From: Gammaproteobacteria bacterium
GTDB lineage: Bacteria > Pseudomonadota > Gammaproteobacteria > Enterobacterales > Alteromonadaceae
Assembly: GCA_018826295.1 (NCBI GenBank)
Contig: JAHJZX010000014.1
Location: forward strand, 1-64,000
Reading direction: 5' to 3'
DNA: 64,000 nt
Made by a program: the position numbers and the translations under genes. Positions 1 to 8,068 of the stretch are shown here, one piece after another. Under the pieces are notes generated by a model that searched no databases, had not been told where the DNA came from, and worked only from the letters and a program-made list of their open reading frames with translations. Position 1 is the first letter of the stretch. Every line of letters begins with the position of its first letter.

Positions 1-12
1 ACCGCCAGGCTC
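1..12 (+). rRNA. rrf: 5S rRNA, last bases only (partial)
   Basis: The first bases (ACCGCCAGGCT) match the 3' acceptor strand of gammaproteobacterial 5S rRNA, which commonly ends in CACCGCCAGGC. They are followed at once by a strong rho-independent terminator. The window therefore probably opens at the end of an rRNA operon. Only the tail is present, so this rests on a short match plus context. Confidence 0.5.
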
Positions 13-26
13 CTCATTAAGTAAAC

Positions 27-57
27 AAGCCCGTCTCGAAAGAGGCGGGCTTTTTTG
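27..57 (+). terminator. Rho-independent terminator after the 5S rRNA
   Basis: An 11-bp stem (27-37 pairing with 42-52, one G-U pair) closed by a GAAA tetraloop runs into six T residues. The very stable GC-rich stem with a GNRA loop is typical of the end of an rRNA operon. Confidence 0.85.
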
Positions 58-242
58 CTTTATGTTGCCCTGATGGTAAACCTGCCCGAGCCAGCGAACG
101 CTATGCGACCAGTTCGTCCGGAACGAACTGGGACAGCTTCAGCTGGCCGCGGAGCGGCGAACCCCCATGGAAGGGGTGAGCAATGTAGTTCACCGCCAGA
201 CGTTCACCGCTGGATGGCCAGCCCCGCAGCCACCTCATTCAA
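58..242. other. rRNA-distal spacer, no convincing gene
   Basis: This GC-rich spacer lies between two terminators. It can be read open on both strands, but no reading has a ribosome binding site or a family resemblance. Positions 185-201 (GTAGTTCACCGCCAGAC) resemble the 3' tail of a 5S rRNA at 15 of 17 positions, using the usual GTAGGTCACCGCCAGGC as I remember it. A decayed second 5S gene is therefore possible. Confidence 0.35.
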
Positions 243-277
243 GCAAAAGGCCTACCCTAACCGGTAGGCCTTTTTGC
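243..277 (+). terminator. Second terminator of the rRNA-distal region
   Basis: The arms AAAAGGCCTACC and GGTAGGCCTTTT form a stem of about 11 bp with a short loop, followed by T residues. It would stop read-through from the rRNA operon before the S9 peptidase gene. The A-rich left arm also lets it work on the other strand. Confidence 0.75.
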
Positions 278-376
278 GTTTTATCTCTGCGACAATTCAC
301 TCTGGCGAAATCAATTAGCCAGCTGCTGTAATTCGGTTAGTATCAAATGGCACCTATAATAATAAATCCGGATGCC

Positions 377-2416
377 ATGATGAAGATACCCCGTATAGCT
401 AATCCTTTCTATTTAACTGCTAGCTTACTGTTGGCCTTAGGTAGTACAGCCCAGGCCGCTAAGCCACTGCAATATGAAGATGTGTTTAACCTGGAGTTTG
501 TATCTGATCCGCAGCCTGACAGCAAAGGCGAGCAAATTGTTTTTGTACGCAACTGGATGGACAAGCAAACCGACCGTCGTCGTATGACGTTATGGCTCAG
601 TTCAGCCGATGGCAAAACACTGCAAGCGTTAACCGACAAAGATATTAACGCCAGTTCGCCGCGCTGGGCGCCCGATAACAAACGGCTGGCGTTTATTGCT
701 AATGGCCAAATTCATGTTAAATGGCTTGATAGTGGCCGCACGTCACAGTTAGGCCAGCTAACGCAGAGTCCTTCGAATTTAAGCTGGTCACCAGATGGCA
801 AATGGCTGGCTTTCACTATGTTTACACCGAAGCAGGTTAAAGCACCAGTAAGTTTACCCGGTAAGCCGGAGAAAGCAGACTGGGCTAAAGCGGCAATATA
901 CATCGACAACAAACAATACCGCGCCGATGGTGCCGGTTATCTAAAAGCTGGCTATCAGCATATTTATGTAATGCCGGCTGATGGTGGTAGCGCTATTCAA
1001 TTAACTGAAGGTGATTTTAATCACAGCGGTGCACTAAGTTGGAACCGCGATAGCAGTGCGCTGTATTTTTCCGCCAACCGACATGCCGACTGGCAGTCAA
1101 AACCAGTCAACAGCGAAATTTTTAAACTTACCCTGGCTGGGCGTAAACTGACACAGCTAACAGATCGCAATGGCCCTGACACGCGCCCGGCGCTATCTCC
1201 TGACGGCAAGTTAGTGGCTTATCTTGGCTATGATGATCGTAAGCTGGCACATCAGGCTGACCGTTTATATGTGATGAACCTTGATGGCAGCAATATCCGT
1301 AATCTTACGGAAGATTTAGACCGCGCTATTGATGATTTCCAGTGGCTGCCTAACAGTAAAGCGCTGTATATCTCTTACGATAGCGAAGGTAAAGGTGTAA
1401 TAGCTGAGCAAGCTTTGTCCGGCAAGCGCACTGTACTGGCCGAAGATTTGGGAGGAGGCTCTTACGGCCGGCCTTATAGTGGCGGCCAGTTTGCTGCAGC
1501 GGATAATGGTTTGATAACCTATACCCAAATGCATACGCAGCGGCCGGCTGAGCTGGCGGTTATTCATAAGCGGAAAAAGCAGACACTAACCAATTTTAAT
1601 GCAGATCTGTTGTTTGCTAATGATATCGGCGAGGTAGAAGAGTTTTGGTATAGCTCATCAATTGACGAGCGTAAACTGCAAGGCTGGGTTATTTATCCGC
1701 CGAAGTTTGATCGCAACAAAAAATACCCGCTGATCCTGGAAATTCATGGTGGGCCACATACCGCTTATGGCCCGCATTTTGCGATGGAGCTACAGCTAAT
1801 GGCTGCCCAAGGCTATGTGGTGCTGTATACCAACCCGCGCGGCAGTACCAGTTACGGCGAAGCGTTTGCCAATCTTATCCACCATAACTACCCCAGTCAG
1901 GATTATAACGATCTGATGGATGGGGTCGATACAGTAATAGCCAAAGGTTTTATCAACGAAAAAGAGCTGTTTGTTACCGGCGGTAGTGGCGGTGGTGCGC
2001 TAACGGCCTGGATTGTCGGTCACACCGATCGTTTCGCCGCTGCTGTGTCTGTAAAACCGGTAATTAACTGGTTTAGCTTTGTATTAAATGCCGATATGTA
2101 CAGTTACTTTACTCAGTACTGGTTCCCGGCCATGCCGTGGGAAAACCCGCAGCATTACTTAAAGTATTCGCCTATCAGTTATGTCGGTAATGTTACAACC
2201 CCGACTATGCTGATGACCGGCGAAGCTGATCACCGCACGCCAATCTCTGAAACCGAGCAGTTTTATCAGGCATTGCAATTGCGTGGCATTGATACGGCTA
2301 TGGTGCGGATCCCGGAAGCCTCGCATTCCATTTATAGCCGCCCGAGCAATTTAATGACGAAAACGGCTTATATTTTGTACTGGTTTGAAAAGTACCGCCA
2401 GAAAGACAAAGAATAA
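377..2416 (+). CDS. S9 family prolyl oligopeptidase / dipeptidyl aminopeptidase, exported
   Basis: This is a serine peptidase of the prolyl oligopeptidase clan, which cleaves oligopeptides, often after proline. Numbered from the ATG at 377 it has 679 residues: an N-terminal signal peptide ending near TAQA, a WD40/TolB-like beta-propeller in the first 400 residues, and a C-terminal alpha/beta hydrolase domain. The catalytic triad is visible as Ser537 in GGSGGG, Asp618 in GEADHRTP and His650 in EASHS. An in-frame ATG at 347 would put ten unlikely residues before the signal peptide, so I prefer 377; neither start has a strong ribosome binding site. The gene follows the rRNA operon and stands alone. 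The periplasmic location is inferred from the signal peptide. Confidence 0.9.
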   Translation: MMKIPRIANPFYLTASLLLALGSTAQAAKPLQYEDVFNLEFVSDPQPDSKGEQIVFVRNWMDKQTDRRRMTLWLSSADGKTLQALTDKDINASSPRWAPDNKRLAFIANGQIHVKWLDSGRTSQLGQLTQSPSNLSWSPDGKWLAFTMFTPKQVKAPVSLPGKPEKADWAKAAIYIDNKQYRADGAGYLKAGYQHIYVMPADGGSAIQLTEGDFNHSGALSWNRDSSALYFSANRHADWQSKPVNSEIFKLTLAGRKLTQLTDRNGPDTRPALSPDGKLVAYLGYDDRKLAHQADRLYVMNLDGSNIRNLTEDLDRAIDDFQWLPNSKALYISYDSEGKGVIAEQALSGKRTVLAEDLGGGSYGRPYSGGQFAAADNGLITYTQMHTQRPAELAVIHKRKKQTLTNFNADLLFANDIGEVEEFWYSSSIDERKLQGWVIYPPKFDRNKKYPLILEIHGGPHTAYGPHFAMELQLMAAQGYVVLYTNPRGSTSYGEAFANLIHHNYPSQDYNDLMDGVDTVIAKGFINEKELFVTGGSGGGALTAWIVGHTDRFAAAVSVKPVINWFSFVLNADMYSYFTQYWFPAMPWENPQHYLKYSPISYVGNVTTPTMLMTGEADHRTPISETEQFYQALQLRGIDTAMVRIPEASHSIYSRPSNLMTKTAYILYWFEKYRQKDKE

Positions 2417-2437
2417 ATCAAAACCAGAGTACGCAAA

Positions 2438-2460
2438 GCCCGGTAGGCAGACTACCGGCC
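2438..2460 (+). terminator. Hairpin after the S9 peptidase gene
   Basis: CCGGTAG (2440-2446) pairs with CTACCGG (2452-2458) around a five-base loop, about 20 bases after the stop codon. There is no T-run, so termination would be weak or Rho-assisted. Confidence 0.4.
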
Positions 2461-2538
2461 TTATGTTAGGCTAAACACCTGATTTCGCCCTGAATGCTCG
2501 TTTTATATGCAGTTGAAAGTATTAGCACAGCTTTTTGC

Positions 2539-2566
2539 TTTACCTTTGAAGCGGCTTTTGTATAAT
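2539..2566 (+). promoter_or_regulatory. Sigma70 promoter of tRNA-Trp
   Basis: A perfect -10 hexamer TATAAT (2561-2566) lies 16 bases after TTTACC (2539-2544). The tRNA begins 15 bases after the -10 element. The GC-rich sequence between -10 and the start (GGCGCG) is typical of stable-RNA promoters under stringent control. Confidence 0.65.
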
Positions 2567-2581
2567 GGCGCGACCAGCTAC

Positions 2582-2658
2582 AGGGGCATAGTTCCAATTG
2601 GTAGAACAGCGGTCTCCAAAACCGATGGTTGGGGGTTCGAATCCCTCTGCCCCTGCCA
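2582..2658 (+). tRNA. trpT: tRNA-Trp (anticodon CCA)
   Basis: The acceptor strands AGGGGCA (2582-2588) and TGCCCCT (2648-2654) pair perfectly. They are followed by discriminator G and an encoded CCA end (2656-2658). The anticodon loop CTCCAAA presents CCA, and the T-arm carries GGTTCGAATCC. The layout and sequence closely follow tRNA-Trp of other gammaproteobacteria. It is a single tRNA, with holD starting nine bases later, so the two may share a transcript. Confidence 0.97.
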
Positions 2659-2667
2659 CTTCTTTTT

Positions 2668-3009
2668 ATGAAAACACTGTCTTCTTCACAACAGCAGTTG
2701 CTTAAGGTGTTACAAATAACACCACTTGAGCTGGTGCCTGCATTTTTCCGTGAAACGTCTACTACCGCTCTGGCTGAAACTGAAGTAGTCACTGAATCAG
2801 AGACATTAGCCGTTGCCGACTTAACGTCAGAGCTGGCACAGGATATTAATCTGGCATTACCAGACGGCTTTAGCTGGCACATTAACCCGCAAAGTATTGC
2901 TGCAGAGCTAACAGACAAGCAGCTAATCACGCCGACACTAACCGTATTACAACAGGCCGAAGTAAAGCGTGCGCTGTGGCACATTTTAGGGGCGCTTGAT
3001 GAAAATTGA
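2668..3009 (+). CDS. holD: DNA polymerase III psi subunit HolD
   Basis: This 113-residue protein would be the psi subunit of the clamp-loader complex, linking chi and the gamma/tau ATPase during replication. Psi is poorly conserved. The call rests on size, on an N-terminal helix (QQQLLKVLQITPLELV) of the kind that binds chi, on the C-terminal region, and on the overlap with rimI, which is the holD-rimI order known from E. coli. I start at the ATG at 2668, nine bases after tRNA-Trp, because an upstream reading would begin inside the tRNA. There is no strong ribosome binding site. The stop codon overlaps the rimI start by 11 bases, so translation is probably coupled. Confidence 0.75.
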   Translation: MKTLSSSQQQLLKVLQITPLELVPAFFRETSTTALAETEVVTESETLAVADLTSELAQDINLALPDGFSWHINPQSIAAELTDKQLITPTLTVLQQAEVKRALWHILGALDEN

Positions 3010-3439
3010 ACTGTTAAGCCCATATGATATCCCGCGCCTGATAGAAATTGAACAGCAGGCCAACCCTTATCCGTGGCAGCAAAGTGCCTTTGACAGTAGC
3101 TTTGCTGACAGCTACTTCAGCTATAAATTGTTTGATGACAACGGTGAGATCCAGGGCTTTTACTTTGCCCAGCTGATCCTTGAGCAACTGGAGCTGTTTA
3201 ATATCTGTGTTGCACCCGCAATGCAAGGCAAAGGCTATGGTAAGGCGCTACTGCAACATTTTCTACAGGAAGGCGCCAGCCGGGGGGCCACTGAAGTGTT
3301 TTTAGAAGTGCGCAGCACTAACCACAATGCTATAGCACTGTACGAAAAATGCGGCTTTAGCAAAACCGGAGTGCGTAAGAACTACTATGTCGCGGGAGAC
3401 AGCAAAGCAGATGCGGTTTTAATGGCAATAGTGCTATAA
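2999..3439 (+). CDS. rimI: Ribosomal protein S18 alanine N-acetyltransferase RimI
   Basis: A 146-residue GNAT acetyltransferase that would acetylate the N-terminal alanine of ribosomal protein S18 using acetyl-CoA. The acetyl-CoA loop Q-x-x-G-x-G/A is seen as QGKGYGKALL, followed by EVRSTNHNAIALYEKCGF, the characteristic RimI signature with the conserved NxxAxxLYEKxGF stretch. The ATG at 2999 lies inside the end of holD, making a coupled pair. A TTG directly before it is in frame but less likely. No terminator is obvious after the gene; the next gene is convergent. Confidence 0.92.
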   Translation: MKIELLSPYDIPRLIEIEQQANPYPWQQSAFDSSFADSYFSYKLFDDNGEIQGFYFAQLILEQLELFNICVAPAMQGKGYGKALLQHFLQEGASRGATEVFLEVRSTNHNAIALYEKCGFSKTGVRKNYYVAGDSKADAVLMAIVL

Positions 3440-3498
3440 CACCTCTGTTTGCTGCTCCGTCATTAAAGTCGGTACGCTTTAATCCGAAATGTCAATTC

Positions 3499-4623
3499 TC
3501 AGTTAATTTCAGCGTATATTTTTAGTAAAGTGTCGGCCAGATTTTCCCCAAGCTGTTTCGCCGCTCGATGATCCCAGGGTATGGCCTGAGCTTTCTGACG
3601 TAGCGGTTTAAACGATGCCTCCAGTAACAAACTTGGTACACCGAACTGCAGATCTACAAAACTGGTGGCTTTTTGCTGGCCGCAACTGGAGCCGCAACTA
3701 CCGGCACCACAGCCCACGGCAACATTGCTATAGTCGTATTCGGTTTGAAAGTTGCTATCCAGTTCGGCCAACGCTTGCTTTAGTTGGCTAGCTAACGGGT
3801 GTTCCGCCTCTGCCATCATAAAGTTGTAGGGCAGGGTTTCATCACCATGGATATCGATAAAGGCATCTACGCCATATTTAAGCATCGCCTGTTTTACCAG
3901 ATACACTTCAGGGCATAGTAGCGGATCGGGCGTAGCCCAATGCCGGTTTAAATTTATGCCATTGGCATTGGTACGGTGATTGCCCAGTGCTGCGCCATCC
4001 GGGTTCATATTGGCGACAATATAAAAGCTAACAGCGGCGGTACTGAAATGTTGTGCAGCAAAGTGTTCAGCCAACTGCCAGATTACGCCTTCTGCAATCC
4101 ACTGCGCCATAGTCTCGCCTGGATGCTGGCGGGCAATTAACCAGATTTTTTTTGCCTCAGCAGAAGCGGAGCCAATACGCAGCAAGCTAATGTCACGACC
4201 TTGCGCTGTTTGGCCCAGTACCTCAAGCTGTGCCGCTGGCATGCTGGCAACGTGCTGTAGCAGTGCTGTCTGGCGTGTTAGCGGATAAGGCACAAAGTAG
4301 GCGTAATATACTTTGCTGGCTTTAGCCTCTAATGTCAGCACCAGCTCGCCGTCCTGGTACTGGGTGTCGATACGAAACCAGCTCTGGTTATCGTAGGAGG
4401 CAAATGCCTGATAGCCATCCCATGCGCCGCTAAAGCTTACCTTGTCAGCGTTAACCAGCCGGATGCGTTGCAAGGTGCCGCTGATACTCTCGACTGCAAA
4501 ATAAAACCATTGCCGGGTGCAGCTTTGATTGTCTTTGTTTATTTCAAGCTGAATATTATCGGCCTTGTCTGCATTGATGAAACTGATCGCGCCACCATCA
4601 AAATCTGAGCTTACCTTAACCAT
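3499..4623 (-). CDS. M14 family zinc carboxypeptidase (cytosolic type)
   Basis: A 374-residue metallocarboxypeptidase with an N-terminal beta-sandwich (residues 1-120) and an M14 catalytic domain. Zinc ligands are His167 and Glu170 in HPGE and His259 in DIHGDE. Asn226-Arg227 (NLNRHW) would hold the substrate carboxylate, and Glu335 (LLLEAS) is the likely general base. There is no signal peptide, so it should act in the cytosol, removing C-terminal residues from peptides or proteins. It has an unusual Gly/Cys stretch with Cys305, Cys310 and Cys314 in the catalytic domain. It lies 18 bases after the permease gene on the same strand, so it is probably the last gene of the arsR-permease operon. 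An AGGAG-like site precedes the ATG. Confidence 0.88.
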   Translation of the reverse strand: MVKVSSDFDGGAISFINADKADNIQLEINKDNQSCTRQWFYFAVESISGTLQRIRLVNADKVSFSGAWDGYQAFASYDNQSWFRIDTQYQDGELVLTLEAKASKVYYAYFVPYPLTRQTALLQHVASMPAAQLEVLGQTAQGRDISLLRIGSASAEAKKIWLIARQHPGETMAQWIAEGVIWQLAEHFAAQHFSTAAVSFYIVANMNPDGAALGNHRTNANGINLNRHWATPDPLLCPEVYLVKQAMLKYGVDAFIDIHGDETLPYNFMMAEAEHPLASQLKQALAELDSNFQTEYDYSNVAVGCGAGSCGSSCGQQKATSFVDLQFGVPSLLLEASFKPLRQKAQAIPWDHRAAKQLGENLADTLLKIYAEIN

Positions 4624-4641
4624 GTTATTACTCCTGTTTGC

Positions 4642-5661
4642 TTAAACCAATAAATCAATGCTGATACCGGTAATGCAGGCGGTTAACAGCACCAGCAGTA
4701 CAAAGGCAAGCAGCAGCGGCCAGTGGAATATTTTTTTCAGCATAATCATCTCGGGTAGGCTGGCACCGGCGCCGGCAATGGTGAGTGACATCACACTACC
4801 CATGCTTAAACCCTTAGCCAGCAAAGAGGTCGCGATAGGGATCATGGTAGAGGCGCGCACATAAAGAAAAATACCAATAAGTGCCGCCAGCGGGATCACG
4901 AAGAAGCTATTTAACGAGGCCAGCTGACTGAATAAGCTAACCGGTACAAAGCCATGTAAGGCCGCGCCAACGGCGACGCCTAACACCATATAAGGCAACA
5001 TAGTACGCAGCTGACTAAGCGCATCATGCGTTAACTGTTTTATAGGCAGTGTCGCCAAACGGCCAGGCTGCTTTACGCTGGCTGTTGCTGTACAGCAAGA
5101 CACCGCAGCAGGTTGGGCTGGGGCTTCGCAACAGCTGCTGGTTGCTGACAGGTTGGTGCTGCTGTTGCATGCAGTGCTGGAATCTGTTGTTGCACCGCTA
5201 TTGGTTGGTGTGGCGTTTTGCAGCAGTTCCTGGCGGATATAGCGCTCAAAACCCAGCTGCTGCAGCAGATAACCAGCGCTGGTGGCTATCAAAACTACAC
5301 AAAAGCTATATAGCAAGGTTACTTTAGCGCCAAAGGTCAGCCAGAACAGCGCAATAACGAATGGGTTTAGCAGTGGCGAGGTGATTAAAAAAGCCATCAG
5401 CGGGCCAAAGGCGGCGCGGGCTTTAAGCAAACCCAGCAGCATCGGCAGGGTTGAGCAGCTGCAAAATGGCGTTACTGCGCCCAGTGTAATGGCAACGCCA
5501 TAGCCGCGGTTACCTGATAATAGTGTTCGCACTTTACTGGCTGGCAGATAATAGTTAATCACGCTGACCAGCAGGCTTATCAGTACAAACAGCACAGCCA
5601 GTTCGGCAAAGGTACTGACAAAAAACTCAGTAGCAGCCTGCCATGGGGTGGGTGTGGTCAT
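4642..5661 (-). CDS. Metal-efflux permease of the PF03773 / SO_0444 type
   Basis: A 339-residue polytopic membrane protein with four to five N-terminal and about four C-terminal hydrophobic segments. Its TPFCSCSTLP motif (Cys67 and Cys69) in the second segment is the hallmark of the PF03773 permeases, which include ArsP and the SO_0444-type Cu/Zn exporters. The middle hydrophilic loop (residues 150-200) is rich in Cys, with Cys165 and CC pairs at 177-178 and 189-190; these probably bind soft metals. Which metal or metalloid is exported cannot be read from the sequence. An AAGGAG site lies eight bases before the ATG. It is co-directional with and downstream of an ArsR gene, and has its own operator-like element. 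Confidence 0.82.
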   Translation of the reverse strand: MTTPTPWQAATEFFVSTFAELAVLFVLISLLVSVINYYLPASKVRTLLSGNRGYGVAITLGAVTPFCSCSTLPMLLGLLKARAAFGPLMAFLITSPLLNPFVIALFWLTFGAKVTLLYSFCVVLIATSAGYLLQQLGFERYIRQELLQNATPTNSGATTDSSTACNSSTNLSATSSCCEAPAQPAAVSCCTATASVKQPGRLATLPIKQLTHDALSQLRTMLPYMVLGVAVGAALHGFVPVSLFSQLASLNSFFVIPLAALIGIFLYVRASTMIPIATSLLAKGLSMGSVMSLTIAGAGASLPEMIMLKKIFHWPLLLAFVLLVLLTACITGISIDLLV

Positions 5662-5683
5662 AGTTTACTCCTTATTTTTATGA

Positions 5684-5704
5684 TTCCAGAAATGTCGAAA
5701 TATA
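5684..5704 (-). promoter_or_regulatory. Operator-like element before the permease gene
   Basis: TTCCAGAAATGTCGAAATATA (written in two parts: TTCCAGAAAT and GTCGAAATATA) matches the element at 6044-6064 before the arsR gene at 17 of 21 positions. It lies 23 bases before the permease start codon. It is probably a second binding site for the ArsR repressor encoded next door. Confidence 0.5.
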
Positions 5705-5715
5705 AGTTAAATGTT

Positions 5716-6003
5716 TTAACTGCCTAAGCAGCATTCGTCCGATAAAAAATGGATCAGTTTGTCCAGCTGCTGATACTGCGCCTGACAGCGCAACACCCTG
5801 CCTTCACGGGTCTGGCTTACCAGCCCGACCTTTACCAGCCGCGCTATATGATGCGACAGCGTAGAGCCGGGGATATCCAGTTGCTGCTGAATAGCCGATA
5901 CCGCCAGGCCATGCTGACCTGCCCGCACTAAAGCGCGGTAGATCTGGAGCCGGGTAGTATGGCCCAATTCGGCCAGTTGCTCTGCTGCGGTATCTATATT
6001 CAT
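5716..6003 (-). CDS. ArsR-family transcriptional repressor
   Basis: A 95-residue winged-helix protein. The helix-turn-helix with SAIQQQLDIPGSTLSHHIARLVKVGLV is clearly of the ArsR/SmtB family, dimeric repressors that leave DNA when they bind metal ions. Possible metal ligands are Cys73 and the C-terminal pair Cys91-Cys92 (DECC); the classical ELCVC motif in the recognition helix is absent, so the sensing site is different. It is followed, on the same strand, by the permease gene 54 bases later. A perfect palindrome upstream suggests self-repression. Confidence 0.88.
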   Translation of the reverse strand: MNIDTAAEQLAELGHTTRLQIYRALVRAGQHGLAVSAIQQQLDIPGSTLSHHIARLVKVGLVSQTREGRVLRCQAQYQQLDKLIHFLSDECCLGS

Positions 6004-6039
6004 GCGCGCAGTGTAATGCGCGCGTTTTTTAAATGCAAT

Positions 6040-6064
6040 ATATTTCTAGAAATATGGAAATATT
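6040..6064 (-). promoter_or_regulatory. ArsR operator: perfect 16-bp palindrome
   Basis: ATATTTCTAGAAATAT (6040-6055) is a perfect palindrome 36 bases before the arsR start. It extends into a second half-site GGAAATATT (to 6064). AT-rich palindromes of this kind are typical ArsR/SmtB operators. It shares a 21-bp element with the site before the permease. Confidence 0.65.
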
Positions 6065-6091
6065 TAACGGCTATCCTGAGCCTGCACTAGG

Positions 6092-7345
6092 TTAATCATT
6101 ATGGGCAACTGTGAATGCAATCGTCAGATAAAACCAGTTATCGCGAATACAAGAATTTAGCTGCCATTGGTAGCCCTGGCAGATACGGTTAACCAGATGC
6201 AGGCCCTGACCTATGCCTTCACTACTATGGCCTTTTACGCCGGGGCTGTGGATATCTGCCGGGCTGCCTGTCGCTACCGGGTTGGCGATACACAGCTCAT
6301 CGCCATTAAGGCTAATCTCCAACTGGTTGGCGCTGGCATGGTTTAGTGCATTGTCGATGATATTATTCAGCAGAATATGCAGTAAATTCTTATTGGCGCT
6401 AATATGGTAGTTTGCAGCTACGGTTAGCTGCAACTGCAGATCGCTTTGGCGCATTAACCTGGGGTTATTTACCAGGCAGTGTTCAATTTCTTCCAGCAAA
6501 CACAGCGGTTGTTGTTGCATCGATTCTTCTCGTGCCAGCGCCAGCAGCACATGAATGGTTTGCTCCATTTGCAAGGCGGCTTGCGTTAATTGTGTCAATG
6601 TTTGCTCATCGGGTGCCTGGCTGCTGTTTAGCCGGCTCAGTACCATTTTTAGTACGGTAGCGGGTGTGCGCAGCTCATGGCTGATATCGCGGGTAAAATC
6701 GGTTTCACGTGCCAACGCGGCTTGTAGCTGGGCAATATTGTGTTGAATGGTTTGGCCCAGATAGCCAATCTCATTGTCCGGTAGCGTATCATCTAAGTTA
6801 AGCGCGGTGCCGGGTTGATGCTGTTTTACCCGGTTACTTATCGCTTGCAGAGGCCGGATAATTTTCAGGCTTAGATAACGTGATAGTGCAAAGGCCATCG
6901 CCAGTACCACGGCCAGCGCTAAGCCTAAATAAGGTAGGAGTTTGGGCAGATAATCACGGGTCACTTCAAAGGCGGTGACATCTGCCGCCAATATCCAGTC
7001 TGTGTTGCCAAGCGCTATAGTTTGCAGGTGCAAGGTACCACCGCTGCCATTGGGAAACTCTACCCGCTGTGGCGCCAGCTGGCGCAGTTGCTGGATCTCG
7101 CCGGGCAGCGCCTGCCAACCGGCATGCAAGGTCATAAAGGGTTGGCTGGGGGCAATGACATTGCCGGTTTGCTGATACTGCCGGCTGATATGCTCAGCTT
7201 CTGCCGTCACCAGGCGGTTAAACACGTTATCTTCCACCACCCAGGCGTAGCCGAGCATGAGCAGCATTAAACACAGCGCCAACAGCAAACTAAACAATAC
7301 TATGCTGCGCTGTAAGCTGGTTTTTAAACTATGAGATGCCAGCAT
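6092..7345 (-). CDS. Two-component sensor histidine kinase
   Basis: A 417-residue inner-membrane kinase with transmembrane segments near residues 13-35 and 136-156. These enclose a periplasmic sensor region of about 100 residues, followed by a HAMP linker. The H-box DISHELRTPAT carries the phosphorylated His223, and the C-terminal ATPase domain shows an N-box (NIIDNALNHA) and a G-box ending in GIGQGLHL. It lies two bases after its response regulator gene, so they form one operon. The periplasmic part has no domain I recognise, so the signal is unknown. The family layout resembles QseC/PmrB-type kinases. Confidence 0.92.
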   Translation of the reverse strand: MLASHSLKTSLQRSIVLFSLLLALCLMLLMLGYAWVVEDNVFNRLVTAEAEHISRQYQQTGNVIAPSQPFMTLHAGWQALPGEIQQLRQLAPQRVEFPNGSGGTLHLQTIALGNTDWILAADVTAFEVTRDYLPKLLPYLGLALAVVLAMAFALSRYLSLKIIRPLQAISNRVKQHQPGTALNLDDTLPDNEIGYLGQTIQHNIAQLQAALARETDFTRDISHELRTPATVLKMVLSRLNSSQAPDEQTLTQLTQAALQMEQTIHVLLALAREESMQQQPLCLLEEIEHCLVNNPRLMRQSDLQLQLTVAANYHISANKNLLHILLNNIIDNALNHASANQLEISLNGDELCIANPVATGSPADIHSPGVKGHSSEGIGQGLHLVNRICQGYQWQLNSCIRDNWFYLTIAFTVAHND

Positions 7346-7347
7346 GC

Positions 7348-8031
7348 TTAGCCTTGTACTTGCAGTTTAAAGCCGATGCCGTGCAAGGTTGCCAGCATCG
7401 GTGTAGCAAAGGGTTTATCCAATGCCTGACGCAGCGTATAAATATGCGAGCGGACAACGTCGCTGTCTGGCGTGTCATCGCCCCATATTTTGTTTACCAG
7501 CTGTTGGCGGCTCACCGCATTCGGGTAAGCCTGTACCAATAACAGCAGAATGGCAAAATCCGTGCTGCTAAGCTTCAGGTGTTGCCCCTGTCGCTCGGCA
7601 AGCTGCTGCTTTTCATTTACAGCCAGCTCGCCAATCACAATAGTTTTCGACTGGTGCAACTGATGGCGGCGCGCTAACGCCTGGCAACGCAGTAACAACT
7701 CAGTCAGGTCAAATGGCTTCGTCAGATAGTCATCCGCGCCGGCATCAAAGCCCAGGCTTTTGTCGGTAATGCTGTCGCGTGCTGTCAGCATCAATACGGC
7801 CGGCAGCGGATCACAGCTTTGCTTCAGTGTTTTGCACACCGCAACGCCATTGATATCCGGCAGCATCACATCCAGCACGATGACATCGTAATGTTGTTGC
7901 TGCGCCAGTGACAGCCCAAGACCTCCCGTAGCAGCGTAATCTACCTGCATGCCTTGTGTGGCAAGAAAGTCACACACTTCGCGGCCAATCTCCGGGGTAT
8001 CTTCAATCACCAGTACCGACAATATTGTCAT
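7348..8031 (-). CDS. OmpR-family response regulator
   Basis: A 227-residue regulator with a receiver domain (phospho-acceptor Asp54 in VLDVMLPDI, acidic pocket Glu10-Asp11, Lys in TKPFD) and a C-terminal winged-helix DNA-binding domain ending in RQALDKPFATPMLATLHGIGFKL. It partners the kinase gene that follows two bases later. An S41 peptidase gene ends only 37 bases upstream on the same strand, so the order is peptidase, regulator, kinase. Confidence 0.93.
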   Translation of the reverse strand: MTILSVLVIEDTPEIGREVCDFLATQGMQVDYAATGGLGLSLAQQQHYDVIVLDVMLPDINGVAVCKTLKQSCDPLPAVLMLTARDSITDKSLGFDAGADDYLTKPFDLTELLLRCQALARRHQLHQSKTIVIGELAVNEKQQLAERQGQHLKLSSTDFAILLLLVQAYPNAVSRQQLVNKIWGDDTPDSDVVRSHIYTLRQALDKPFATPMLATLHGIGFKLQVQG

Positions 8032-8068
8032 TAGGCTTGTTCTCAGTTGTCGTTAATCTGACTGTTAA

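Noticed and set aside
186-214. Tandem GTTCACCGC repeat as a mobile-element end
   Set aside because: Only two copies of nine bases, no inverted ends and no transposase nearby.
55-267. Open reading frame of 70 codons after the rRNA operon
   Set aside because: It spans the rRNA-distal spacer and the second terminator, has no ribosome binding site and no family resemblance. Such frames are common artefacts behind rRNA operons.
2582-3009. tRNA-Trp as a confirmed integration site of an island
   Set aside because: No integrase gene and no second copy of the tRNA 3' end was found by eye within the window, so it is mentioned only as a possibility.
2466-3023. 185-codon frame on the minus strand
   Set aside because: It runs antisense through tRNA-Trp and holD; both of those are well supported.
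5100-5230. CTG/TTG-rich repeats in the permease gene as a CRISPR-like or satellite repeat
   Set aside because: They are codons of the Ala/Ser/Cys-rich loop; no regular spacing or unit length is present.
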